The translations under genes and the position numbers were made by a program. Shown piece by piece: positions 15,979 through 24,686 of a stretch of 39,455 bases of DNA. Numbering within the stretch: the stretch's first letter is position 1; every line of letters begins with the position of its first letter. The stretch spans positions 1 through 39,455 of IMG/VR virus record IMGVR_UViG_3300035145_001618; one strand, 5' to 3'. The notes under the pieces are model-generated. The model had not been told where the DNA came from, did no database searches, and saw nothing but the letters and a program-made list of their open reading frames with translations. The DNA comes from a virus.

Positions 15979-16958
15979 TGAAAAAAATAACAGACGAAGA
16001 AAAACTTAAATCCGGGAATAATAATTTTGCTGATCCTTGTGGGTGGTTATGGCACAAATATGATAACAACAGGCAAAAGGTTGTTAGTAGAATAAAAATT
16101 GGCAAACTAAAATATGAAGTTGTTAAGATGATAGGCCAAGGTAAAGATGGCGAAACTTATCATTGTAACCACAAAGACAATCCTGATGTTATAATAAAAG
16201 TATTAACAAACTATGGTCGTAAGTATTGGCATAGGTATCAAACATTTAAACAAAGAGTAACAAAAACAGATTTGAAAAATGATGTAATAGTTAAACAAAT
16301 GTTACGTTGGCCTATCGATGGAAACAAAGGGCTGGCTTTACGAAAAGGAGATACTGTATTTCCTCCTACAACATATTGGTATAAAGGAGAGCCGTATGAG
16401 AACTTTGATCCTATTGAAAATCAATCTGAATGGTTAGGTGGCATAATTGACTTTACAAGACTTCAAGAAGAATTGTTATCAGAAAGAATAGCAATATGGG
16501 ATTTAGGTTTTAAAAGTGGATTAAATTATATGAAAGACGAAACTGGTAAAACAGTTTGGGTTGATTTTGGAGGTAATGCTTTTGCTGTTCCTAAAGAAGA
16601 TAGTAGAAATATTTTTAATAGATGGGTAAAATACGAACCTGAAAACGATTACCAACAAAAACCACAATTAGGAGCATTGACTTCTAATATGTTACGTTGG
16701 TATTTTCTTTTACATTTAGAATTTCATCATTACAGTGGATGGAATATACATGATTTGAACTTTATTAGCAGTATTGCTAGTGCCCTTCAAACAAGTTCTA
16801 GGTTTGAAGACTTTTTAGATCCTAATTACTTTACTTGGCGATTTGATTTGATAAAAAATATCTTACACGAAACAGACGGAATGAGTTGGGATAAACCTAA
16901 GACTTGGGAAACAGTTAGAGCAGTTATAGAGAGATACAATGTCGTTAGAGAAAGTTGA
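15978..16958 (+). CDS. Protein-kinase-fold phosphotransferase
   Basis: Canonical kinase landmarks are in order. There is a glycine-rich loop IGQGKDGETYHC (residues 52-63), a VIIKVL strand with Lys74, and a catalytic-loop-like IWDLGFKSGLNYM giving D175 and N183. A metal-binding VDFGGNAF gives a DFG at 196-198. The 326-aa length suits a single kinase-fold domain with a helical C-lobe. The HRD motif is replaced by IWD, so it may be closer to small-molecule, lipopolysaccharide or aminoglycoside-type kinases than to eukaryotic-like protein kinases. Sitting between a glycosyltransferase and a methyltransferase suggests phosphorylation of a sugar or glycan. A host-protein target is an alternative. 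Confidence 0.65.
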   Translation: MKKITDEEKLKSGNNNFADPCGWLWHKYDNNRQKVVSRIKIGKLKYEVVKMIGQGKDGETYHCNHKDNPDVIIKVLTNYGRKYWHRYQTFKQRVTKTDLKNDVIVKQMLRWPIDGNKGLALRKGDTVFPPTTYWYKGEPYENFDPIENQSEWLGGIIDFTRLQEELLSERIAIWDLGFKSGLNYMKDETGKTVWVDFGGNAFAVPKEDSRNIFNRWVKYEPENDYQQKPQLGALTSNMLRWYFLLHLEFHHYSGWNIHDLNFISSIASALQTSSRFEDFLDPNYFTWRFDLIKNILHETDGMSWDKPKTWETVRAVIERYNVVRES

Positions 16959-17598
16959 TTTATTTAATCTAGAAATAGAAGAACCTAGTACAGTACATAT
17001 AAAAGGGTATCAGTGCTATAGTATTTCACCTGAAAATTTTATACCATATGATAATACTGTGCTTAAAAAAAGAACTTGGACAAGTGTTAAGCATAAGTGG
17101 AGTTTATTAGAACCAGTACTAGACAATACAGATGCTAAGTCATACATGGATTTTGGAAGCAATCTGGGTGCTTTAGTTTTAGCATCAGGCCAGAAAGGAA
17201 TACAGTCTACAGGCGTTGATTATAATGAAGGATACATACATATATGCCGTCTTATACAGCATATAACAGGCGTACAAGCGGATTTTAAACAAGGGACTAC
17301 TAAGACACTACAAGGAACATGGTCTGACGTTTTAAGTGCTTTTTCAGTGTGGCATCACCTTTTTGATCGTACAGAAAACAATTCAATACATACATTAGTT
17401 AAGACGTTTATGCTTCATACAAATAATTTAGTTTTGGAATTTCCTACAGAGAAAGATCCAAAAGCAATGAAATGGACCAAAGGCGATCCTGGTTATACAA
17501 GACAAGTACTTGAAAACGCTATAATAGAAAATGGCTTTAAGTATAAAATAATAGACGAGTCAGATGTTCGCCCAACTTATTGGATTACAAAATTATGA
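16939..17598 (+). CDS. SAM-dependent methyltransferase
   Basis: Class I methyltransferase with motif I SYMDFGSNLGALVL (GSNLG), post-I TGVDYNEGY and WSDVLSAFSVWHHLFDR at the motif IV/V position, a pattern found in Methyltransf_23-type enzymes. The start (ATG 16939) overlaps the kinase gene by 20 nt, and the stop overlaps the next start (ATGA). Likely target is a sugar or lipid intermediate of the local glycan pathway, by context only. Confidence 0.72.
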   Translation: MSLEKVDLFNLEIEEPSTVHIKGYQCYSISPENFIPYDNTVLKKRTWTSVKHKWSLLEPVLDNTDAKSYMDFGSNLGALVLASGQKGIQSTGVDYNEGYIHICRLIQHITGVQADFKQGTTKTLQGTWSDVLSAFSVWHHLFDRTENNSIHTLVKTFMLHTNNLVLEFPTEKDPKAMKWTKGDPGYTRQVLENAIIENGFKYKIIDESDVRPTYWITKL

Positions 17599-18326
17599 TT
17601 ATAAAAACAGTTACAACATTTAATAACAATTTATATAATGAGTATGCTCATAGATTTATACAAACTTACAATTGGCCTTTTGAGTTAATTGTTTACAGTG
17701 AAGACAATGTACAGAATTTAGAAAGCATACAACACAATAACACTTTTACTCTCATACCACAATGTAAAGAGTTTGTTGAGAGAAACAGTAATAGAGAAGT
17801 ACCAAATTTAAATTTAGATACTTTTAAATATGATGCTGTAAGATTTTGTTACAAGGTATATGTGTATACACACGAAATAATTAAACAAGCCAAGTTAGGC
17901 AATGTTGATGGTCTTATTTGTATAGATGCTGACAGTGTTTTTTATAATCCTATTGACGTAAATTGGATGAAACAGCATATCCATAGAGATGAAAGTATGA
18001 TGACATATTTAGGCAGACCCAATTATAGTGAGTGTGGATACTTGTATTTTAATTTAAAACACCCTGAAGTGATAAACTATGCTCAAGCAGTACAAGATAT
18101 GTACAACACTGATTCTTTATACAACGAAAAAGAGTTTCATGACAGTTGGATATGGGACGTAGTAAGAGTAAAGTTTGAAAATGAAAGAAATGTTAAAAAC
18201 TATAATATAGGTGATGACCAAGTTGGTCATGTACAATGTAGAAGTGTGTTGGGCCAAGTGTATGATCATACAAAAGGTCCAAGGAGAAAGAAAGTAGGGC
18301 GAAGTGGCGAATTCAAAGGACAATAA
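17595..18326 (+). CDS. GT-A glycosyltransferase-like protein
   Basis: The start is set at ATG 17595 (MIIKTVTTFNNNLYNEY), giving a 4-nt ATGA overlap; an in-frame TTG lies 15 nt upstream. GLICIDADSVFYNPID carries a DxD (DAD), the metal/nucleotide-sugar site of GT-A enzymes. RPNYSECGYLYFNLKHPEVI and EFHDSWIWDVVRV resemble the acceptor and C-terminal regions. The basic tail (KGPRRKKVGRSGEFKGQ) could contact membranes or nucleic acid. Sugar specificity is unknown. Confidence 0.7.
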   Translation: MIIKTVTTFNNNLYNEYAHRFIQTYNWPFELIVYSEDNVQNLESIQHNNTFTLIPQCKEFVERNSNREVPNLNLDTFKYDAVRFCYKVYVYTHEIIKQAKLGNVDGLICIDADSVFYNPIDVNWMKQHIHRDESMMTYLGRPNYSECGYLYFNLKHPEVINYAQAVQDMYNTDSLYNEKEFHDSWIWDVVRVKFENERNVKNYNIGDDQVGHVQCRSVLGQVYDHTKGPRRKKVGRSGEFKGQ

Positions 18327-18327
18327 A

Positions 18328-19014
18328 ATGAATAATATATATGTAGGCTGGGACAGTAGAGAAGATATTGCTTATCAAGTTTGTGAGCATAGTATTCTTA
18401 ATAGGTCTAAGTCTACAGAAGTAATTCCTTTAAAGCAAAAGCATTTAAGGGATAGTGGCATATACACAAGAGACGTAGATAAACTTGCTAGTACAGAGTT
18501 TACATTCACACGTTTCTTAATTCCTTTTTTAAACAATTATGAAGGTTGGGCTATATTCTGTGATTGTGATATGGTCTTTTTAGTAGATGCCGATGAAATT
18601 TTTAAACAAGCAGATCCTAAGTATGCTGTGATGTGTGCCCAACATGATTACGCTCCACCAGAAGGTGAGAAAATGGATGGGCAATTACAGTTGCAATATC
18701 CTAGGAAAAACTGGAGTTCTATGGTTTTGTTTAATTGTGGCCACCCTAGCAACAAAAAACTTACAAAAGAACTTGTAAATGATCCTAAGACTACAGGAAA
18801 GTTTTTACACAGGTTTAGTTGGCTTCAAGATGACGAAATAGGACAACTAAGCCATGAATATAATTGGTTAGTCGGTTGGTATAAAGAACCTAAAGATGGT
18901 ACACCTAAAGTATTACACTACACAGAAGGCGGTCCTTGGTTTGATAATATGAGAAATTGTGAATATAGTGATGTATGGAAGAAAGAAGTTATAAACTTAT
19001 ATAGTAGCCAATGA
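18328..19014 (+). CDS. GT8-like glycosyltransferase
   Basis: The start is set at ATG 18328, 1 nt after the upstream stop; an upstream in-frame GTG (18304) is less likely. IYVGWDSREDIAYQVCEHSI is the nucleotide-sugar-binding N-terminus. WAIFCDCDMVFL has the DxD (DCD), NWSSMVLFNCGH is the donor-site strand, and VLHYTEGGPWF is the conserved metal-binding histidine segment. At 228 aa the domain is compact but complete. It is followed by the nucleotidyltransferase fusion with a 4-nt overlap. Confidence 0.8.
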   Translation: MNNIYVGWDSREDIAYQVCEHSILNRSKSTEVIPLKQKHLRDSGIYTRDVDKLASTEFTFTRFLIPFLNNYEGWAIFCDCDMVFLVDADEIFKQADPKYAVMCAQHDYAPPEGEKMDGQLQLQYPRKNWSSMVLFNCGHPSNKKLTKELVNDPKTTGKFLHRFSWLQDDEIGQLSHEYNWLVGWYKEPKDGTPKVLHYTEGGPWFDNMRNCEYSDVWKKEVINLYSSQ

Positions 19015-19802
19015 AGATAATTATGGTAACAGGAGGGTTTGATCCCCTACACAGTGGACACATTGCCTATTTTAAGGCCGCAAAAGCCTTAGGTGATAAA
19101 CTTGTTGTTGGTTTAAACTCTGATGAATGGTTAGAACGTAAAAAAGGCAAAGCATTTATGCCTTGGAATGAACGACTTGCTATCATAAACAATTTAGAAA
19201 TGGTAGATGAAGTGTTTACGTTTATGGATGACGATAACACAGCAATAAATTTTATAAAACAGGTTAAAGCACACTATCCAATTACAGCATACGAGTTAAT
19301 TTTTGCTAATGGTGGCGATAGAACTAAAGATAACATTCCAGAAATGGTATTTGATGATGTAGAATTTGTATTTGGTGTTGGTGGCGAAGATAAAAAGAAC
19401 TCTAGCAGTTGGATATTAGAGGAATGGAAAGCACCAAAAGTAGAACGTAGTTGGGGGCATTATAGAAATTTGTATAAAGGTAAAAACTTTATGGTAAAAG
19501 AGTTAGTTATTAACCCTAACAGCAGTTTATCAATGCAAAGACACAAATATAGAAGTGAAACTTGGAATTTAGTTAGTGGCAATGCTCAAATATTAGCAAA
19601 ATGGGGAACTGGTGATCCTTATGATGGTCCGGCTGTGTGGGAATTACATCCTAATAACCCTGTAGACATAGGCGTAGGCTATTGGCACAAAGGTAGAAAC
19701 ATTACAGATCATCCAGCACACATAATTGAAATATGGAAAGGGCCTACAGATAAATTAACAGAAGATGATATAGAAAGGTGGGAAGATGATACATCCAATT
19801 GA
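19011..19802 (+). CDS. Cytidylyltransferase-cupin fusion (sugar-nucleotide enzyme)
   Basis: The N-terminal domain (about 1-130) is a HxGH nucleotidyltransferase: TGGFDPLHSGHIAYF with H14-S-G-H17, VVGLNSDEWLERKKG and the ERLAIINNL helix, as in HldE/RfaE2- and glycerol-3-phosphate-cytidylyltransferase-type enzymes. The C-terminal domain (about 150-250) is a cupin like mannose-6-phosphate isomerase type II: FMVKELVINPNSSLSMQRHK, ETWNLVSGNAQI and a distal histidine in GVGYWHKG. The fusion would make or tailor an activated sugar for neighbouring glycosyltransferases. Which sugar cannot be told. The overlap with the previous gene is 4 nt. Confidence 0.82.
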   Translation: MKIIMVTGGFDPLHSGHIAYFKAAKALGDKLVVGLNSDEWLERKKGKAFMPWNERLAIINNLEMVDEVFTFMDDDNTAINFIKQVKAHYPITAYELIFANGGDRTKDNIPEMVFDDVEFVFGVGGEDKKNSSSWILEEWKAPKVERSWGHYRNLYKGKNFMVKELVINPNSSLSMQRHKYRSETWNLVSGNAQILAKWGTGDPYDGPAVWELHPNNPVDIGVGYWHKGRNITDHPAHIIEIWKGPTDKLTEDDIERWEDDTSN

Positions 19803-20445
19803 ACCAACAGCGTTACCTAAATCAATAGAAGGCGGATATCAGCCAGACTGGTATGAGAGGGATTACTTTTTAAGTGTTGACGGGAACAAAGAATTTCCAG
19901 GGCATCACTGTAAAGTTACATGGTTAGCAAGTGTTCCATACATTGATTCATATAATAATGCTATTGATATTGGCTGTAGAGATGGAGAATATAGTAGATA
20001 TCTTGCAAATAACTTTAATCATGTATATTGCTTTGACTATAGACCAAGAGCATTGTTTAACTATAATATACCTTTAGACAAAATAACATTGTTTCATACA
20101 GCACTAGGAGAAACTGAAACAACAGTTATGGCTAGCGGCGGAGCAAATATGATGGCGGCCAGAGCCGGCGGCGAACTTACTGCTTGGAAAGAACAAAAAG
20201 TTTATGCTTTGGATCAGTTTAATATACCTAATGTAGATTATATTAAAATAGATGTTGACGGTTTTGAAGAAAGAGTATTAACTGGTGCTAAGGAAACTAT
20301 ACTAAAACATAAACCTGTTTTAGTAATAGAAGATGACAAAACAATAGCTCATTCGGGAGTAGAATATTGTCAACAACAACTGAATTATAAAATTGTTGCT
20401 TGGGATAAATTTAAAAAGAACGTGGTGATGAAATATGAAGAATAG
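19786..20445 (+). CDS. FkbM-family methyltransferase
   Basis: The class I/FkbM pattern is present: NAIDIGCRDGEYSRYLA (motif I), VYCFDYRPRALFN (post-I acidic residue), then VDYIKIDVDGFEERVLTGAKE, the signature KxDxxGxE block of FkbM enzymes. These typically O-methylate sugars or small molecules. It is the first of three FkbM-like genes in the operon (others at 20435 and 22735). It overlaps its neighbours by 17 nt upstream and 11 nt downstream. Confidence 0.8.
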   Translation: MIHPIEPTALPKSIEGGYQPDWYERDYFLSVDGNKEFPGHHCKVTWLASVPYIDSYNNAIDIGCRDGEYSRYLANNFNHVYCFDYRPRALFNYNIPLDKITLFHTALGETETTVMASGGANMMAARAGGELTAWKEQKVYALDQFNIPNVDYIKIDVDGFEERVLTGAKETILKHKPVLVIEDDKTIAHSGVEYCQQQLNYKIVAWDKFKKNVVMKYEE

Positions 20446-21076
20446 AAGCGGTTGGTGGTTGCCAGATTATGATACTCATTTTGAAAAACATATTTTTGAA
20501 GGGAGTTATCAAAAAGCAAGTAGAGATATTACTCTCGAGTATGTAAAAGATTTTAACGTAGAAGCAATAGATGTAGGTGCTAACGTGGGTTTATGGACAA
20601 AGCCTCTTTGTGAGAAATTTACCCATGTCCATTCATTTGAACCGTTTGATGATAACAGAGAATGTTTACAAAAAAATGTTACCACTAACAATTACACACT
20701 GTATGATGTAGCATTAGGAAGTGAACAAAAAGAAAACCAATCTCTGTATTCAAGTAATAAAAATTGTGGTGCTGGAAGTTTAGATAAAGAATGGGCATCT
20801 ATAGATAGTGGTAAAACAACATCAGTAGTTACATTGGACAGTTATAACCTAACTAATATAGGATACATGAAAGTAGATGTACAAGGAACTGAAAAAGACG
20901 TAGTACTAGGATCGTTAGAAACCTTAAAGAATAATGATGTGTGTTTGGTAGTAGAATTGCCTAGACGTAATGAAAAAGAAATACAAACCCATGCTGAAAT
21001 AAGAAACATACTAGAAGAAATCGGATACCATTGGCAACCAAAACAATTTAAAAAAGAGGCAGTGTTTTTAAAATGA
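20435..21076 (+). CDS. FkbM-family methyltransferase
   Basis: EAIDVGANVGLWTKPLCEKF (motif I), HVHSFEPFDDNRECLQKN (post-I) and IGYMKVDVQGTEKDVVLGSLE (FkbM KxDxxGxE) make the family clear at 213 aa. The neighbouring gene at 19786 encodes a divergent relative, so the pair may act on different positions of the same glycan. The stop overlaps the SGNH-like gene (ATGATGG). Confidence 0.82.
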   Translation: MKNRSGWWLPDYDTHFEKHIFEGSYQKASRDITLEYVKDFNVEAIDVGANVGLWTKPLCEKFTHVHSFEPFDDNRECLQKNVTTNNYTLYDVALGSEQKENQSLYSSNKNCGAGSLDKEWASIDSGKTTSVVTLDSYNLTNIGYMKVDVQGTEKDVVLGSLETLKNNDVCLVVELPRRNEKEIQTHAEIRNILEEIGYHWQPKQFKKEAVFLK

Positions 21077-21687
21077 TGGCATTTGGCTGTAGCATAATGG
21101 CAGGCGAGGAGATAGAGAATCAACCACAGATTCCTAAGTTACTTGCTGAACACTTTGGTGAAGAACTAATTAACCACGCTAAGGTTGGTTCTAGTAATGA
21201 CGAAATCATTCACACAGCCTTTGAAAAAATAACACCTAGTCAAACTGTTATTATAGGAATAACAGATGTTGCTAGAGTGTATTGGCCTCATCATAAAACA
21301 AGTAATGTACAAAGTTTCAGCGTTTCTAACTTTAAAGGAAAGTTAACAGGATTGAAAGAAACTCTTGACTCTTGGTATAAATTCTGCTATAATGAAGAGG
21401 TATTAGAGCAATACTATTATAGCAAATATAAACATTTAGAACGTTATTGTCACATGATGGGAAACAACATTTATTTTATGAATTTTTGTGCTGGATCAGA
21501 CGCTGGGTTTTCTGAAGCACAAGGCGACAACTGGTGTACTTCTGGACCTAGTTTAGTAAAGTTTACTGATAGTTCACCGCAGTACGGTAGACAGCCTAAA
21601 GGTCATCCTAACAGCCAAGCCCATGTACAATATACAAGATACTTGTTGGAAACATTTCCAGCATTAAGAGAAAAGAGAAGAAAATGA
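21073..21687 (+). CDS. SGNH/GDSL hydrolase-like protein
   Basis: The N-terminus MMAFGCSIMAGEE resembles the GDS nucleophile block (Ser7). KVGSSNDEIIH matches block II/III, where Gly and Asn of the oxyanion hole occur, and PSQTVIIGITDVARVYW corresponds to the block III strand. KGHPNSQAHVQYTRYL supplies a C-terminal His in place of DxxH. Related phage or bacterial proteins remove or add acyl groups on glycans, which would fit the operon. Activity is inferred from motifs only. Confidence 0.6.
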   Translation: MMAFGCSIMAGEEIENQPQIPKLLAEHFGEELINHAKVGSSNDEIIHTAFEKITPSQTVIIGITDVARVYWPHHKTSNVQSFSVSNFKGKLTGLKETLDSWYKFCYNEEVLEQYYYSKYKHLERYCHMMGNNIYFMNFCAGSDAGFSEAQGDNWCTSGPSLVKFTDSSPQYGRQPKGHPNSQAHVQYTRYLLETFPALREKRRK

Positions 21688-22037
21688 AGGCAGGAAAAAT
21701 TTGGGGATCTACAGAACTTATTCATGCTAACGGTGTACTAGAATTCCACCGTATTGAATTTAAAAAAGGTTACAAGTGTTCAGAACATGAACACAGATAT
21801 AAATGGAACGGATTCTTTGTTGAATCGGGTAAGATGCTTGTCCGTGTTTGGCAAGACGACCAAGGATTAGTTGATGAAACTATTCTTGAAGCAGGAGATT
21901 TTACACAGGTTAAACCAGGTAAAGTACATCAATTTGAAGGACTAGAGGACGGTGTTGCTTTTGAATTGTATTGGGCAGAGTTTAATCATGACGATATAGT
22001 TCGTCGGACAGCAGGTAGTGAAGTTAATAAAAAATGA
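21684..22037 (+). CDS. Single-domain cupin
   Basis: A 117-aa cupin with motif 1 CSEHEHRYKWNGFFVESGKM (metal-binding His/His/Glu pattern) and motif 2 PGKVHQFEG. It may be a sugar isomerase/epimerase-like or binding protein. The cupin domain of the fusion at 19011 is a likely relative. It overlaps the preceding gene and the following glycosyltransferase by 4 nt each. Confidence 0.75.
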   Translation: MKAGKIWGSTELIHANGVLEFHRIEFKKGYKCSEHEHRYKWNGFFVESGKMLVRVWQDDQGLVDETILEAGDFTQVKPGKVHQFEGLEDGVAFELYWAEFNHDDIVRRTAGSEVNKK

Positions 22038-22738
22038 TCAATGTAGCGTGTGTTTGGATACCACCAAAGTATGATGTAGATTATGTATTTAAACTTAAAT
22101 CATCTGTTGACAGGCATCTATCAAAAAAATATAAATTCCATGTTTTAACAACACACCCCCAATTAATAAAAGATTCTAATATAAATGTAATACCTATTGC
22201 TGAAGATGAACGTATTAATTCTCATCCTCGAGGCAAATGGTGGTATAAAGCAAACTTGTTTGCTCAATTGAATTGGCAAGGTAGAGTTTTATATTTTGAT
22301 TTAGATAATGTTATTATTGGCAACCTTGATAAGTTAGTTGAATACGAAACAGATGATTTTATAATATGTCAAGATTTCAACAGGCACGGCAACCCGGAAT
22401 ATCCAGTTTGTAATAGTAGTGTTATGTGTTTTAATGCTAATAACTATACAACTTTTTTTGATAAATGGCAAACAGAAAAAGACACTATAATTAGAAAGTA
22501 CAAAGGCGACCAAGATTGGATTACAGTAATGTTAGGTAGTACTAAAAAATGGTGGCCGTATAATTGGGTTATGAGTTACAAATGGGAAGTTCTAAATGGC
22601 GGTCTAGCACGTTTAGGATCTAAAGAATACAGAAGTGATGTAACAACAGTTGACCCACAAACCAGCGTCTTAGTTTTTCATGGAAAGCCTAATCCAGATG
22701 AAGTAACAGACGATATAATTGTAAGTAATTGGAAATGA
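22034..22738 (+). CDS. GT-A glycosyltransferase-like protein
   Basis: GRVLYFDLDNVIIGNLDKL contains a DxD (DLD) at the end of a hydrophobic strand, typical of GT8-like and related GT-A enzymes. CNSSVMCFNANNY is the following donor-site strand, GDQDWITVML the acceptor region, and VLVFHGKPNPDEV the terminal metal-binding His segment. It is the third GT-A enzyme of the operon and about the same length (234 aa) as that at 18328. Its stop overlaps the next gene (ATGA). Confidence 0.8.
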   Translation: MINVACVWIPPKYDVDYVFKLKSSVDRHLSKKYKFHVLTTHPQLIKDSNINVIPIAEDERINSHPRGKWWYKANLFAQLNWQGRVLYFDLDNVIIGNLDKLVEYETDDFIICQDFNRHGNPEYPVCNSSVMCFNANNYTTFFDKWQTEKDTIIRKYKGDQDWITVMLGSTKKWWPYNWVMSYKWEVLNGGLARLGSKEYRSDVTTVDPQTSVLVFHGKPNPDEVTDDIIVSNWK

Positions 22739-23565
22739 TAAAAACAAAAGATTGTAAACACGGTAAATTTACTTTTTTTGAAAACGACACAGTTGTTGGA
22801 AAAAGTTTAAATGTATACGGAGAATATTGTGAATGGGAAATAATGTGCTTAGAACATATTATTGAACCAACTTGGCATATTATTGATATAGGAGCAAATA
22901 TAGGTACTCATACAATACCTTTTGCTAAAATGGCATATAGAGGTTATGTTCATGCTTTTGAACCTAATGAATTTAGTAGAGGATTACTAGAAAGAAATTT
23001 GTTAGATAATAAAGTAACAAATGCTACGAGTTATCCTTATGCTATTACTAGAAGCAATGGTAAAGGATATTTAGGATCATACAATATAGCAGTTCCTGGA
23101 AATTATGGCGAAGTTTCTTTACTTGATTCTGCGGCGAATATGTCGTTAGTTGATACTATGAGATTAGATGCTATAACATTTGAACAAGTAGATTTAATTA
23201 AAATGGATATTGAAGGTGCTGAACCAGATGCTTTAAAAGGAGCCAAACATTTACTAGCAAAATATTTGCCTACTGTTTTTGTAGAATGTAATAAAACTGA
23301 AAATGTAAAAAAACTTTATACAAGATTTAAAAAACTAGGATATCATAAAATGTATTGGTGTCCTGTTAGGAATTATAATCCAGATAATTTTTATGGGAAT
23401 AACAGTAATGTATTTGGAAGTAGTGGCGTAATAAACTTGCTATTTCTTTCACCAAAACTTAAAGTACGATTTGATTACTTAGAGCCTATAATAGACGAGA
23501 ATGATACCTATCAAAAAATGTATGCTAGAGTTTCTTCAGATCATAAAGCAAACAGATTACTTTAA
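22735..23565 (+). CDS. FkbM-family methyltransferase
   Basis: The start is set at ATG 22735, giving an ATGA overlap; an in-frame TTG lies 6 nt upstream. WHIIDIGANIGTHTIPFAKM (motif I), YVHAFEPNEFSRGLLERN (post-I) and VDLIKMDIEGAEPDALKGAK (FkbM motif) are all clear. It carries an extra C-terminal stretch of about 75 residues containing a Tyr/Asn-rich segment (VRNYNPDNFYGNNSNVFG). It is the last gene of the plus-strand operon and converges with the minus-strand block, the stop codons overlapping by 4 nt. Confidence 0.83.
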   Translation: MIKTKDCKHGKFTFFENDTVVGKSLNVYGEYCEWEIMCLEHIIEPTWHIIDIGANIGTHTIPFAKMAYRGYVHAFEPNEFSRGLLERNLLDNKVTNATSYPYAITRSNGKGYLGSYNIAVPGNYGEVSLLDSAANMSLVDTMRLDAITFEQVDLIKMDIEGAEPDALKGAKHLLAKYLPTVFVECNKTENVKKLYTRFKKLGYHKMYWCPVRNYNPDNFYGNNSNVFGSSGVINLLFLSPKLKVRFDYLEPIIDENDTYQKMYARVSSDHKANRLL

Positions 23566-24686
23566 TCAATCCAATCCCAACCTTGCCATTCACCTTTAAT
23601 AGGTAAACTTCCTAATACAAGGCTTTCTTTTGGTAATTTAGATCTAACACTTTGATATAGTCTATTTGCTATCTCTTTACGACTTTCTTGTTTGTATAGC
23701 ATATTGTCTAGTGTAGATGTGTAAGCACTAATAGGACTACTGTCAAAGATATTACTTAACCAAAGTAATGTGGAGTCATTTAATAAGTTAGAAAATAATA
23801 TTTGAGAACCTAATTGATCAAAAGCAATATTTAAGTTTATAAAACTAACATTACCTTCTACTCTTCCTTTCTTAAGTTCATTAAGTGTTTCTCTAATTTC
23901 ATCTACATTGCCAAACTCGTCAAGTTCTCTTTGCCAACAATCTTTCCAAAAACTAGGACCCATGCCTGGACGAATACCTTCATTAGTTTGTCCACTGCCA
24001 ATAAGTATTCCCTTTGTTACAGGATTTTCTAATGCCCAATCATGTAATGGTGTTACACCGTCCCAATCAGAAATCATTTCATTGACAAATGATAACGGGT
24101 ATGAACTAACATCATAAAACACAACAGGTTTATCTTTGTTGTAGTTAAACATTTTTAGTAACCATAAAAATTTTAATCCGCTTGGTAGTAAAACGTATTG
24201 GCTAATATCTTTGTTTAAAAACTTTTTAATCTTTCCTGTCATATACCTTTCGGTATTGTATATGTGATGAACCATACTATAGCCACCAAGTGTTGTTGAT
24301 ATAGCATTTTTAGTATATCCGCCTCGTAACCAGTCCTCGTTTATCTCTCTAATGCTTTCGTATAGTTCCCCCTCAAGCACTCTTACACCTTTTTTAAATT
24401 TCTTATTGTAAGCAATTACTTTTTTACCTGGTGTGTGTACTTCGGCAACTTCTTCTTCTATTTGTAATTTAACAAGATTGTATAGTATGTCTTCTACTAC
24501 AACTTTACACTCGTCTTGAATGACAATATAGCCTTCAGTTGTAACCTCTTCTGGAGTACTTACTATTCTGTCGTCTAAGCAATAAGCAGTATACTTGGCT
24601 AAAAATTTTGAAAATCGACTACTGTTTTTATCTACAACAATAGTGTAGTTTTCTCTCATGTAGTCTGCTAGATCCATATGCTTCAT
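23562..24686 (-). CDS. Unknown protein, paralog of the adjacent 393-aa gene
   Basis: 374 aa with no named family. It shares a patterned region with its neighbour at 24683: VVFYDVSSYPLSFVNEMISD here against ITLFDISGANLMFQKNLIQH there, and LLWLSNIFDSSPISAY against TFWFVSNIFTSHISRAW. The strand ending in a conserved Asp, and the later strand ending in SNIF, suggest a Rossmann-like, perhaps methyltransferase-type, fold without a clear glycine motif. The 4-nt overlap with its paralog implies tandem duplication and coupled translation. Role in the island is unknown. Confidence 0.65.
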   Translation of the reverse strand: MKHMDLADYMRENYTIVVDKNSSRFSKFLAKYTAYCLDDRIVSTPEEVTTEGYIVIQDECKVVVEDILYNLVKLQIEEEVAEVHTPGKKVIAYNKKFKKGVRVLEGELYESIREINEDWLRGGYTKNAISTTLGGYSMVHHIYNTERYMTGKIKKFLNKDISQYVLLPSGLKFLWLLKMFNYNKDKPVVFYDVSSYPLSFVNEMISDWDGVTPLHDWALENPVTKGILIGSGQTNEGIRPGMGPSFWKDCWQRELDEFGNVDEIRETLNELKKGRVEGNVSFINLNIAFDQLGSQILFSNLLNDSTLLWLSNIFDSSPISAYTSTLDNMLYKQESRKEIANRLYQSVRSKLPKESLVLGSLPIKGEWQGWDWID

